A stretch of DNA of 64,000 nucleotides, taken from the NCBI RefSeq assembly GCF_014256275.1, contig NZ_JACCFE010000002.1, positions 2,108,001 through 2,172,000 on the forward strand. Direction: 5' to 3'. The position numbers and the translations under genes are program-made. Positions 45,901 through 53,155 of this stretch are shown piece after piece; the first letter of the stretch is position 1; each line of letters begins with the position of its first letter. The DNA comes from Rhodococcus sp. 4CII (GTDB taxonomy: Bacteria > Actinomycetota > Actinomycetes > Mycobacteriales > Mycobacteriaceae). The notes under the pieces are model-generated. The model was not told the origin of the DNA. It did not search any database and was given only the letters and a program-made list of their open reading frames with translations.

Positions 45901-48900
45901 ATCGTGCGACTCGGCGAGCGCGGCCAGACCGGCGACGGTGGGGGCGTCGAACACGTCGCGCAGACCGATCCGGTCGCCGACGACCGCGTTGATCCGTGCC
46001 ACCAGCCGAGTGGCGATCAGGGAGTTCCCGCCGAGGGCGAAGAAATTGTCGTCCGCGCCCACCCGTGCGAGCCCGAGCAGGTCGGCGCACACCGCGGCCA
46101 CGATCTGTTCGATCGGGGTGCGGGGTGCGACGAATTCGACTGTAGCTGAATCGAAGTTGGGTTTCGGGAGGGCCTTTCGGTCGAGTTTACCGTTTCCCGT
46201 CACCGGCAACTCCCGCAACACCGTCACCGTCGACGGCACCATGAACCCCGGAAGCACCACCGCCGCCTCCGCCAGCACCACCCGCTCCTGCACCACCGCA
46301 CCACCCGCCGGCACCACATACCCGGCCAAATACTCACCCGCAGCCCCGTCACCCCGCAACACCACCACCGCCTGCGCCACACCCGCGACGCGCGACAACA
46401 CCGCCTCGATCTCCCCCAACTCCACCCGCTGACCCCGCACCTTCACCTGAAAATCCGTACGCCCCACATACTCCAACTCACCCGAGGACAACCACCGCAC
46501 CCGATCCCCGGTCCGATACAACCGCGACCCCGACCCCCCGAACGGATCCGCCACGAACCGATCCGCCGTCAAATCCGGCCGACCCTGATACCCCCGCGCC
46601 AACTGCACCCCACCCAGATACAACTCCCCCGCCACCCCCACCGGCACCGGCCGCAACCGCCCATCGAGCACCAGCACCCGCGTATTCCATACCGGCACCC
46701 CGATCGGCACCCCCACCACATCCGCCGCCGACACCTCATGGAACGTCACATCCACCGACGCCTCCGTCGGACCGTACAGATTGTGCACCCGGGCACCGGG
46801 GACCAGCGCACGCATCCTCGACGCCGTCTGTGCGGGCAACGCCTCACCCGACGCGAACACCGACCGCAGGCTCGTGCATCGCGCCGCCGACGGCTCAGCG
46901 GCGAACACCGCGAGCATCGACGGCACGAAATGCAGTGTCGTCACACCATGTTCGATGATGGTGTCGACGAGATACCGGGGATCACGGTGACCGTCCGGCA
47001 CCGCGATCACCAACCGCGCACCCACCAGCAACGGCCAGAACAACTCCCACACCGACACATCGAACGTCACCGGCGTCTTCTGCAACACCACATCCACAGC
47101 CGACAACCGATACCGATCCTGCATCCACAACAACCGATTCACAACCCCCGCATGCGGCACCGCCACCCCCTTCGGCCGCCCCGTCGACCCCGACGTGAAC
47201 ATCACATACACCGGATTCTCCGGCCGCACCGGACCCAACCGATCCACATCCCGCACCGGCTCAGCCGAGAACCCCGACACCTCCACCGTGTCCAACTCCA
47301 CCACCCGAACCGAACCCGGCAACACCCCCCGATCCCCCGACGTGCTCAGCACCAGCACCGGATCCGCAACCCCCACCACATACCCCACCCGCTCCACCGG
47401 CTGATCCGGATCGATCGGAACGTACGCCCCACCCGCCTTCACCACCGCACATATCCCCACCACCATCTCCACCGAACGCCGCACCGCCACACCCACCAAC
47501 GACTCCGGCCCCACCCCCGCACCGATCAACAACCGCGCCAGCCGATTCACCCGCCCATCGAACTCCGCACACGACAACACCACCCCCTCGAACACCACCG
47601 CCACCGCACCCGGACTCCGCACCACCTGCGCATCCAACAGATCGACGAGAGTGACACCCGGAACCGGATGCCCCGTCGCATTCCACGACGCGACAACCAG
47701 TTCCCGCTCGTCGGCCCCCATCACCTCGACGTCACCGACCGGCACGTCCGGATGTGCCAGCACTCCGGTGAGGATCCGGACGAACCGTTCCCCGAATTCG
47801 ACCACCGTCTCCGGATCGAAAACGTCGGACGCGAACGTGAATCCCGCCGAGATGCCCGCGGCGGTTCCCGACTCGTCGTAGTGCTCCGCCAGCGTCACCT
47901 GCAGATCGAACTTGCACACGGCGGTGTCGACCTCGACGGTCTCGACGGTGAGGCCCGGCAAGTCCATCTCGACCGGGGCCGTGTTCCGGAACTCCAGCAT
48001 GACCTGGAACAGCGGCGAATACGCGGTCGAACGATTCGGCGCGACCGCGTCGACGACGCTCTCGAAGGGCACGTCCGCATGACCGAACGCCGCCAGATCC
48101 GCCTCCCGCGCCCGGGCAAGTATTTCGGCGAACGTCGCGGCGGGTTCGACGGTGGTCCGCAAGACCAGCGTGTTGACGAGCATCCCGACCAGGTCGTCGA
48201 GGGCCTCCTCACCCCGCCCGGCGATCGGCGTTCCGATCGCGATGTCCGTGGTTGCGCCCGACCTGGCCACCACCACGGCCAGCGCCGCGTGCATCACCAT
48301 GAACATCGTGGCGTCGTGCCGGCGCGCGAGCAGGAGTAGGCCCCGATGGACGTCGGCCGGTATCGGGACGGGAACCGTCCCGCCCCGCAGCGACCGCTCC
48401 GTGGGTCTCGGTCGGTCGAGGGGAAGGTCCGTCACGTCGGGGAGACCGGCCAACGCGGTCTTCCAATACTCCGTCTGCGCGAACATGATGCTGCCGGGAT
48501 CCCGGTCGCTACCGAGGACTGCTCGCTGCCACAGGCTGTAGTCCGCGTAGTGCACCGGGAGTGGATGCCAGTCCGGCGGTTGCTGCCGTACGCGCGCCGC
48601 GTAGGCAACGGTCAGATCGTGGGCGAGCGGGGCGAGCGACGCCCCGTCCGCCGAAATGTGGTGTACCACCAGGACGAGGACGTGCTCGTCGGGGCCGGCC
48701 TGCAGCAGTGCACCCCGTACGGGCACCTCGGCGCTCACGTCGAATCCGCGCGCGGCCAGGTCGGTGATCTGCGCGGACAGCGCCTCGCCGCCCCGCGCGA
48801 CCTTCAGCGTGAGATCGAGAACCACCTGCTCCGGCGGCACGATCACCTGATGCGGTCCGTCGGCCGATGCCGGGTACACGGTGTGCAGCGATTCGTGTCG

Positions 48901-51900
48901 TTCGAGGACGTCGCCCACGGCGGCGCGGAGCGCCGGGGCATCGAGCGTCCCGGACAGGCGCACCGCCATCGGAATGTTGTATGCCGGAGATGAGGTGTCG
49001 AACTGGTTGACGAGCCACAGACGCTGCTGCGCAAGCGACACGGGAACTCGGTCGGGGCGCATCTGCGTCACGAGGTTCGGGCGGTGGGCCCGCCCGGCGC
49101 CGGCGTGCGCGGCCCAGGCTGCCAGCGCCTCGACGGTGGGCACCTCGAACAGGGTCCGCACGGTGAGGTCGACGTCGAGCGCGGCATTGACCCGTGCGAC
49201 CACCCTGGTCGCGGCGAGCGAGTTGCCGCCGAGGTCGAAGAAGTTGTCGCCGAGACCGATTCGCTCCACACCCAGGACGTCCGCATATACCCGCGCAATC
49301 GCTCGCTGCGCGGGATCGGCCGGGGAACGGAACTCGTCGGACGCCGAGAGGAAGTCCGGCTCCGGCAGGGCCCGGCGGTCGAGCTTCCCGGCCGGGGTCA
49401 TCGGCATCTCGTCCAGGACGACGATCGCGGAGGGCACCATGTGCGGTGGCAACAGTCCGCCGACGTGGGCCGTCAACTCGGCAGTCGCGGGCCGCCGGCC
49501 GGTGGCCGGCAGCACGTAAGACACGAGCACCGTCTCGCCCGACGGCGCCGTGCGCGGCATCGTGACCGCGCTTCGCACCCCGGGATGGGCGTGCAGGACC
49601 GTGTCGATCTCGCCGGGCTCGATGCGGAATCCGCGGACCTTCACCTGGAAGTCGCTGCGGCCCAGGTACTCGATTGTGCGGTCGGCGCGCCACCGGACCA
49701 CGTCCCCGGTGCGGTACATCCGGTCGCCGGGCCTCCCGAAGGGGTCGGCGACGAACCGTTCCGCCGTCAACGCCGGCTTGCGGCGATACCCACGTGCCAG
49801 GGCGTTCCCCGAGATGTATAGTTCCCCGGCCACCCCGACGGGCACCGGCATCAAACGCGCATCGAGGACGACCTCGCGGAATCCCCGGAGCGGACCTCCC
49901 AGCGTGATGGCTCCCGCCGGCGACATCGGTTCACTGATGTTAGACATGACCGTCGCCTCGGTCGGGCCGTACGCGTTGCGTAGTCTGCGGCCGGGCGCCC
50001 ACCGCTTCACCAGTTCCGGCGGGCACGCCTCGCCGCCGCACACCACGTCCCGGAAGGCGGACAGTCCGGTGGGCTCGACCGTGCCGAGCGCGGCGGTGGT
50101 GACGAAACCGTGCGTGACCCGCTCCGCCTCCAGGAGGTCGAACAACTCGGCGCCGCCGTAGACCGTCGGCGCGGCGATCACCATCGTCGCCGCGGCGGCG
50201 AACACGTGGAGATATTCGGAGACGGACGCGTCGAAACTCGGGGTGGAGAAGTGCAGGATCCGTGACGTCCGGGTGGCACCGGATCGGGTGCGCTGTTCGG
50301 CCGCGAAGTCGTCCAGACCGCGGTGGGTGACCACGACACCTTTGGGCCGCCCCGTCGACCCGGACGTGTAGATCAGGTAGGCCGGATTCTCCGGGCGGAG
50401 GGGCCGTGCCCGCTCGGCATCGGTCACGACGGACACCGGCTGAGCCGCGCAGAGTGTGCGGAACTCTTCGTCGTCGAGCACGAGCCAGGGAACCGCATCC
50501 GGCAGCCGGGAATGTGTGTCGGACACCGTGATCCCGACGACGGACCGCGAATCATCCAGCATGTGCTCGATGCGCTCGGCCGGGTACCCGGGATCCACCG
50601 GCACGAACGCCGCGCCCGATTTCGTGACTGCCAGCATCGACAGCACCGATTCGATCGAGCGAGTCATGCCCAGTGCCACTGCGTCTTCCGACCCGACGCC
50701 TCGTGCGGCCAGGACGCGGGCCAACTGGTTGGAGCGCTCGTCCAACTCGCGGTAGGTCACCTCGATCCCGCGGTACGACAGTGCGACACCGTCGGGATCG
50801 ACTGCGACTGCCGCGGCGAACAATTCGGGCAGAATGCGCTCCGATCGTGCCGGCGCTCCCCGCGCCGGCACGAATGTGGCGCGCTCGGCCTCGGAGAGGA
50901 TGTCGATGTCGCCGATCGCAAGGTCCGGGTCGGTGGTGGCCGTGTCCAGGATTCGACGGAATCGTTCGCCGAGCGTGACCACTGTGGGGGCGTCGAACAG
51001 ATCGGTGGCGAACTCGAGCGTGATCGCGATGCCGGACGGGGCGTCGGCGTCGTCGACGATCTCCCGCGTCGCCACCCGGAGGTCGAATCGGCCGATCCCC
51101 GGCGTCTGCGCCTCGTCGCCGTGCTCGAACAGCACCTGGACGATCGGCGCGTATCCGGGGGACTCGCCGATCTCCAGGGCCCGCACGACCCGCTCGAACG
51201 GCACGTCGCAGTGCCCGAACGCCTCCATCCGGGTCTCGTGGACGTGGCCGAGCAGATCGCTGAACGGCATGCCCGGTTGGACGCGGCTCCGCAGCACCAC
51301 GATGTTCGGGCCCTCGTCGTTCGGGTCCTCGTCCACTGGGGCCGGGGTTCCGATCGGCACATCCGACGCGCCGCCGATCCGGCTCAGCAGAACGATCAGG
51401 GCCGCGTGCAGAACGTCGAAGGGCGTCGTGCCGTGGTCCCGTGCCAGCGCGAGCGCTCCGCGACGGGTATCGACACCGGCCCGGACCTCGACGCGATCCG
51501 TCGTCGCGGACTGCGCGGCGGGTCGAACCCGGTCGGACGGCAGGTCGAGCACTGCGGGAAGACCGGAGAGCCGTTCCGTCCAGTACGCGAGTTGGCCCGC
51601 CTCCCGGCGTCGTCGCTCCCCCGTGAGCGCGGTCGGCCGATGCACGGTCGAGAGTCCGGCCCGGGGGTCTGCCGCGATGAACTCCTCGAGGAGCGCGACG
51701 AATTCCTGGTGATGCGCGCGGAGGGCGGAGTCCTGGTACCGGTTCGGATTCGCCCGGAAATCGACGAACAGCCCGGCGGGGCCGCTCGGGTACACGTTGA
51801 CGAGGAGATCGTCCACCGGACCGGACGTGACGATGTGGTAATCGCCGGTCAGAGAGCCCAGCCGGACCTCTTGGTGGAACAGCATGACGTTGACCATGGG

Positions 51901-52962
51901 TCCGTCGAGCCCCGCGCCGCGGTCCGGGCGCAGGTCGCGACGGATGTCATCGAGGCTGCACCGCTGATGCCGCAACGCCCCCATCAGTTCACGCTGAACG
52001 CGGGACACGAGTTCGGCGACCGTGCCGGCCTCGTCGACCGCGATCGACAGCGGCGCGACGTTGACCATCATGCCCCCGGAATTGCGGAGCAGCGAGGTCG
52101 TCCGACCGGACATCGGGACCTGCACGAGGACAGCGTCTTTCGCCGTCTGCCGCGACAGGTAACAGGCGAAGGCAGCGATGATCGTGGCTGCGGCGGTGGC
52201 GGTGGCCTGCTTGTCGGAACTCTGCAGGCCGGCGACCGCCGCCTCGGACAGCGACGCACTCTCGAGTCTGCTCCTGGCGACTGCGGGCGCGGCCTCGGCG
52301 GCAAGGGTCGTTCCCTCGGCGGCCTCGATCCGCGCCGCCCAGTACTCCCGGTCCGCCGCGAACCGATCGGACGAGCGGTAGCGGGTGTCGACGTCGTACA
52401 GCGCACGCAGGCTCGCGGCCCGGTTCGGATCCGGTTCGCGGCCTTCCACGGAAGCCGAATACCGGTGCGCGATGCGATTGATGAGCGTCATGGCGCCGTA
52501 CCCGTCGAGCGCGACGTGATGAATGCGGCTGTACCACAGGTAGTGTGCGTCGCCCACCCACAGGATCGACGTCTCGACCAGGGAACCCGCACCGAGATCG
52601 AGGGGCGCCTGGTAGTCCCGGTCCATCCAGGCGTGCGCAGCGGCAACCGGGTCGGCCGCATCGCGAAGGTCGACGACGGTGACGGGAATGTCGGTCGCGT
52701 CGTCCACGTACTGCATCGGCAGGCCGTCGACCTCGACGACCCGCAGGAAGGGCGACTGGAACTCACGGCCGGTCGCGACGGTCTCGCGTCGCAGCAGGTC
52801 CACGTCGAGGTCGCCGCGCAACTCGACGTAGTGCGCTACCGAGATCGGCACCGCGGGGTCGAGTTGCTGCGCGAACCAGGTGGCACGCTGCGCCGCGGAC
52901 AGCGGGAAGGGCCCCTCGTCCGATTCGTGTGCAGCCGGTTTCCGCGTGTCCACGGGCTTCAC
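39043..52962 (-). CDS. giant NRPS, 5' part of the seven-module gene (starter C to A4)
   Basis: About 4,639 codons from a GTG at 52962 after GGGGAGG, stopping early at 39043 because of the break in A4. Domain order with residues: C1 15-430 (EntF-like, SVAHYVELRG and HHVALDG), a C-lobe-only half C 448-688, A1 698-1193, T1, C2 1300-1740, A2 1758-2260, T2, C3 2362-2807, A3 2828-3330, T3, E 3438-3888 (HHLVVDG), C4 3921-4346 (D-accepting type, NHHIILDG), A4 from 4365. Pocket residues by eye: A1 DASFVGAVMK, A2 DVWHFSLVDK (Ser), A3 DALFVGAVVK (nonpolar or aromatic, uncertain). The N-terminal C domain implies an N-acylated product, by an aryl or fatty acid. Encoded 193 bases downstream of another NRPS gene on the same strand. 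No MbtH-like gene is in the window. Confidence 0.94.
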   Translation of the reverse strand: MKPVDTRKPAAHESDEGPFPLSAAQRATWFAQQLDPAVPISVAHYVELRGDLDVDLLRRETVATGREFQSPFLRVVEVDGLPMQYVDDATDIPVTVVDLRDAADPVAAAHAWMDRDYQAPLDLGAGSLVETSILWVGDAHYLWYSRIHHVALDGYGAMTLINRIAHRYSASVEGREPDPNRAASLRALYDVDTRYRSSDRFAADREYWAARIEAAEGTTLAAEAAPAVARSRLESASLSEAAVAGLQSSDKQATATAAATIIAAFACYLSRQTAKDAVLVQVPMSGRTTSLLRNSGGMMVNVAPLSIAVDEAGTVAELVSRVQRELMGALRHQRCSLDDIRRDLRPDRGAGLDGPMVNVMLFHQEVRLGSLTGDYHIVTSGPVDDLLVNVYPSGPAGLFVDFRANPNRYQDSALRAHHQEFVALLEEFIAADPRAGLSTVHRPTALTGERRRREAGQLAYWTERLSGLPAVLDLPSDRVRPAAQSATTDRVEVRAGVDTRRGALALARDHGTTPFDVLHAALIVLLSRIGGASDVPIGTPAPVDEDPNDEGPNIVVLRSRVQPGMPFSDLLGHVHETRMEAFGHCDVPFERVVRALEIGESPGYAPIVQVLFEHGDEAQTPGIGRFDLRVATREIVDDADAPSGIAITLEFATDLFDAPTVVTLGERFRRILDTATTDPDLAIGDIDILSEAERATFVPARGAPARSERILPELFAAAVAVDPDGVALSYRGIEVTYRELDERSNQLARVLAARGVGSEDAVALGMTRSIESVLSMLAVTKSGAAFVPVDPGYPAERIEHMLDDSRSVVGITVSDTHSRLPDAVPWLVLDDEEFRTLCAAQPVSVVTDAERARPLRPENPAYLIYTSGSTGRPKGVVVTHRGLDDFAAEQRTRSGATRTSRILHFSTPSFDASVSEYLHVFAAAATMVIAAPTVYGGAELFDLLEAERVTHGFVTTAALGTVEPTGLSAFRDVVCGGEACPPELVKRWAPGRRLRNAYGPTEATVMSNISEPMSPAGAITLGGPLRGFREVVLDARLMPVPVGVAGELYISGNALARGYRRKPALTAERFVADPFGRPGDRMYRTGDVVRWRADRTIEYLGRSDFQVKVRGFRIEPGEIDTVLHAHPGVRSAVTMPRTAPSGETVLVSYVLPATGRRPATAELTAHVGGLLPPHMVPSAIVVLDEMPMTPAGKLDRRALPEPDFLSASDEFRSPADPAQRAIARVYADVLGVERIGLGDNFFDLGGNSLAATRVVARVNAALDVDLTVRTLFEVPTVEALAAWAAHAGAGRAHRPNLVTQMRPDRVPVSLAQQRLWLVNQFDTSSPAYNIPMAVRLSGTLDAPALRAAVGDVLERHESLHTVYPASADGPHQVIVPPEQVVLDLTLKVARGGEALSAQITDLAARGFDVSAEVPVRGALLQAGPDEHVLVLVVHHISADGASLAPLAHDLTVAYAARVRQQPPDWHPLPVHYADYSLWQRAVLGSDRDPGSIMFAQTEYWKTALAGLPDVTDLPLDRPRPTERSLRGGTVPVPIPADVHRGLLLLARRHDATMFMVMHAALAVVVARSGATTDIAIGTPIAGRGEEALDDLVGMLVNTLVLRTTVEPAATFAEILARAREADLAAFGHADVPFESVVDAVAPNRSTAYSPLFQVMLEFRNTAPVEMDLPGLTVETVEVDTAVCKFDLQVTLAEHYDESGTAAGISAGFTFASDVFDPETVVEFGERFVRILTGVLAHPDVPVGDVEVMGADERELVVASWNATGHPVPGVTLVDLLDAQVVRSPGAVAVVFEGVVLSCAEFDGRVNRLARLLIGAGVGPESLVGVAVRRSVEMVVGICAVVKAGGAYVPIDPDQPVERVGYVVGVADPVLVLSTSGDRGVLPGSVRVVELDTVEVSGFSAEPVRDVDRLGPVRPENPVYVMFTSGSTGRPKGVAVPHAGVVNRLLWMQDRYRLSAVDVVLQKTPVTFDVSVWELFWPLLVGARLVIAVPDGHRDPRYLVDTIIEHGVTTLHFVPSMLAVFAAEPSAARCTSLRSVFASGEALPAQTASRMRALVPGARVHNLYGPTEASVDVTFHEVSAADVVGVPIGVPVWNTRVLVLDGRLRPVPVGVAGELYLGGVQLARGYQGRPDLTADRFVADPFGGSGSRLYRTGDRVRWLSSGELEYVGRTDFQVKVRGQRVELGEIEAVLSRVAGVAQAVVVLRGDGAAGEYLAGYVVPAGGAVVQERVVLAEAAVVLPGFMVPSTVTVLRELPVTGNGKLDRKALPKPNFDSATVEFVAPRTPIEQIVAAVCADLLGLARVGADDNFFALGGNSLIATRLVARINAVVGDRIGLRDVFDAPTVAGLAALAESHDGLESRPPLKPREGTAEVPVSPAQQRMWFVNQFDTSSSAYNVAFALRLEGRLDVQALQAAVADVVDRHEALRTLFPLAEDGARQVILTASSAVPDLVPIGVPGEAELRDRVAGVLSEGFDVTVQVPLRVALFALDEDVHVLAVVVHHIAADGFSMVPLARDVMNAYGSRVNGAAPEWAPLEVQYADYALWQREWLGSESDETSPLSRQLTYWTTTLSDLPEVLELPTDRPRPAVRSLRGGHVEFVIGPEVHAGVVRLARQHTTTVFMTLHAALAIMLARVSGSDDIAVGTPIAGRGERELDDVVGMFVNTLVLRTRVDGGATFSELLGSVRETDLGAFTHAEVPFERVVEVLSPSRATAYAPLFQVMLEFQDIERPALELPDLQVRAIELEIDTTNFDLQLTLAENVDADGHPTGIAANLGYATDLFDEDTVLGFAERLLRILEAVTADPGTRVGDIDILGSLERAVLAPVTGGAAVAARTMPDLLAEAAARDPDASALVFDGRDVRYGDLDRRSNQLARMLIEYGAGPESVVALCVPRSVESVLAVWAVAKSGAAFLPVDPDHPAARIEYMLTDSGAVWGVTGGAQRGTLPDTVPWLVLDDPDVQDRLSTYPSSTVTDDERTSTVRIDNPAYLIYTSGSTGRPKGVVTTHRGLAGFAAQQRETFETTSDSRTLHFASPSFDASVLELLLAIGAAATMVIAPPSVYGGAELARLIESERVTHCFVTPAALASVDPEGLTAVECVVTGGEACPPELVARWAPGRRMFDAYGPTETTVVSSISDRLVPGTPVTIGTPTRGFAEVVLDSRLHPVPVGVAGELYLAGPALARGYHRRFPLTAERFLADPFGTPGSRMYRTGDRARRAGPRMYRTGDRARWLPDGQLEYLGRTDSQVKIRGFRIELGEVESALLAHDDVAQAVASVWNDGGSDRLIGYVVPEPGTTLESRAVLDVAGRRLASYMVPAAVVVLDALPLTVHGKLDRAALPAPDFAAAVPGGRPPRTETEELLARLFEEVLGLDSVGATADFFALGGDSIMSIQLVARAKAAGVILSPRDVFDRRSVEGLAEAARFDDGGTVALDELPGGGIGPLPLTPVARWMVEGSRGRLGRFSQAVVLAAPTGLTHEVLVAGVAAVLDRHDMLRARVVADGMEVQPQGSVPADVRRVPVGAVDGEDFAALAEAELDAAADRLDPAAAAMVRVVWFDVPGGPGRLLIVVHHLVVDGVSWRILVEDLASACSRLQAGRTPDLPPVGTSMRRWSHGLSDAVRSRTAELELWEQILDGPDPLIGSRPIDPEVDVDATVGTVTVDVSPSVTGTLLTTLPDAFRAGVGDGLLTALTLALISWRRDRGVSTSDAVITLEGHGREEQAVAGADLSRTVGWFTTVYPVRLDLTEVDVDDAMAGGPAAGRAVKAVKEQLLAVPDHGIGFGMLRYLDGDTSAALRRFRSPQVGFNYLGRVNTTVGAEDWLPVEGAVGGTRNADMPVASVIDVNAVVTDSPEGPRLKASFAFPQGVLDEADVASFADGWRRALGALAAHASRPGAGGLTPSDVPLVPASQQQIERWEQRFPALQDVWSLSPLQAGLLFHASLAAESMDVYTAQLRIDLEGVVDTTRLRAAAAGLLARHPNLRTAFVYDDGVPAQVVVDTVEVPWREVDLTVEGPDADAGLERLLDEDRGARFDLARPPLLRLTLFRTAPDHAVLAITNHHIILDGWSMPLLVRELLLRCAADGDPEGLPEPPTYRAYLDWVARQDTAASARAWERALDGVEEPTLVAPQASTAVHGVPHDIDIALPGPVCDALAAVTVRIGVTVNTVIQAAWGVLLCRLLSRDDVVFGATVSGRPPQLAGVENMLGLFINTLPVRVRVNPDESFGGLLARLQREQTALLDHHHVGLGEIQSRVGLGNLFDTLSVFESYPIDSSGLDENTDIRGMRATGLDARDATHYPLTLVSILEPQLRLSLRYQPGVFDRDTVGAFADRLVRILDTLARDADIPVGEVEVMGADERELVVGSWNATGHPVPDVTLVDLLDAQVLRSPGAVAVVFEGVVLSCAEFDGRVNRLARLLIGAGVGPESLVGVAVRRSVEMVVGICAVVKAGGAYVPIDPHQPVERVGYVVGVADPVLVLSTSGDRGVLPGSVRVVELDTVEVSGFSAEPVRDVDRLGPVRPENPVYVMFTSGSTGRPKGVAVPHAGVVNRLLWMQDRYRLSAVDVVLQKTPVTFDVSVWELFWPLLVGARLVIAVPDGHRDPRYLSISRESVTTVTFRAVDARGVLTAERTRRDAVAATGIRQW
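43279..43351 (-). repeat. 42-base tandem duplication inside A3
   Basis: A 31-base stretch at 43279-43309 recurs exactly at 43321-43351 (period 42). In the protein this repeats RMYRTGDRAR with RAGP between, inserting 14 residues at the conserved YRTGD (A7) motif. No other A domain in the window has this. Confidence 0.9.
46159..47742 (-). repeat. long repeat covering A2 domain (copy 2)
   Basis: Intact counterpart of 38356-39936. It encodes the whole A2 domain, from just after the preceding C domain to just past GKLDRKALPKP. The substrate-pocket segment 46788-46969 differs strongly from copy 1, whereas both flanks are almost identical. Codon use in the repeat differs from the domains on either side, suggesting recent import or conversion of the A domain. 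Confidence 0.9.
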
Positions 52963-53155
52963 GGCGGGTCCTCCCCATAGGGTGTCCCCGACCGGCGGAA
53001 GTGTGGCCGTGTCCGAACCGGCACTCGCGAAGGCGAGAGGCGGAAGATTCTCCCCGTCCCCCTGCTCATCCGTTTGCCGTCACCAGCGCACACAGAATTC
53101 ATCGTCGCACAGCGGGCGGCCCCGTTTCCGATATTCGCCCGCCGCGACGCCGGGT
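52963..53155. promoter_or_regulatory. spacer between the two NRPS genes
   Basis: 193 bases separate the stop of the upstream NRPS (53156) from the GTG start of the next. The only clear signal is GGGGAGG seven bases before the GTG. The spacing is large enough for a promoter of its own, but I recognise no -35/-10 pair or operator; co-transcription remains possible. Confidence 0.4.

Noticed and set aside
46478..47686. Gly-rich small open frames over the repeated A domains
   Set aside because: They are frame-shifted readings of the G-rich repeat, present at both repeat copies, and look like PE_PGRS-type sequence only because of base composition.
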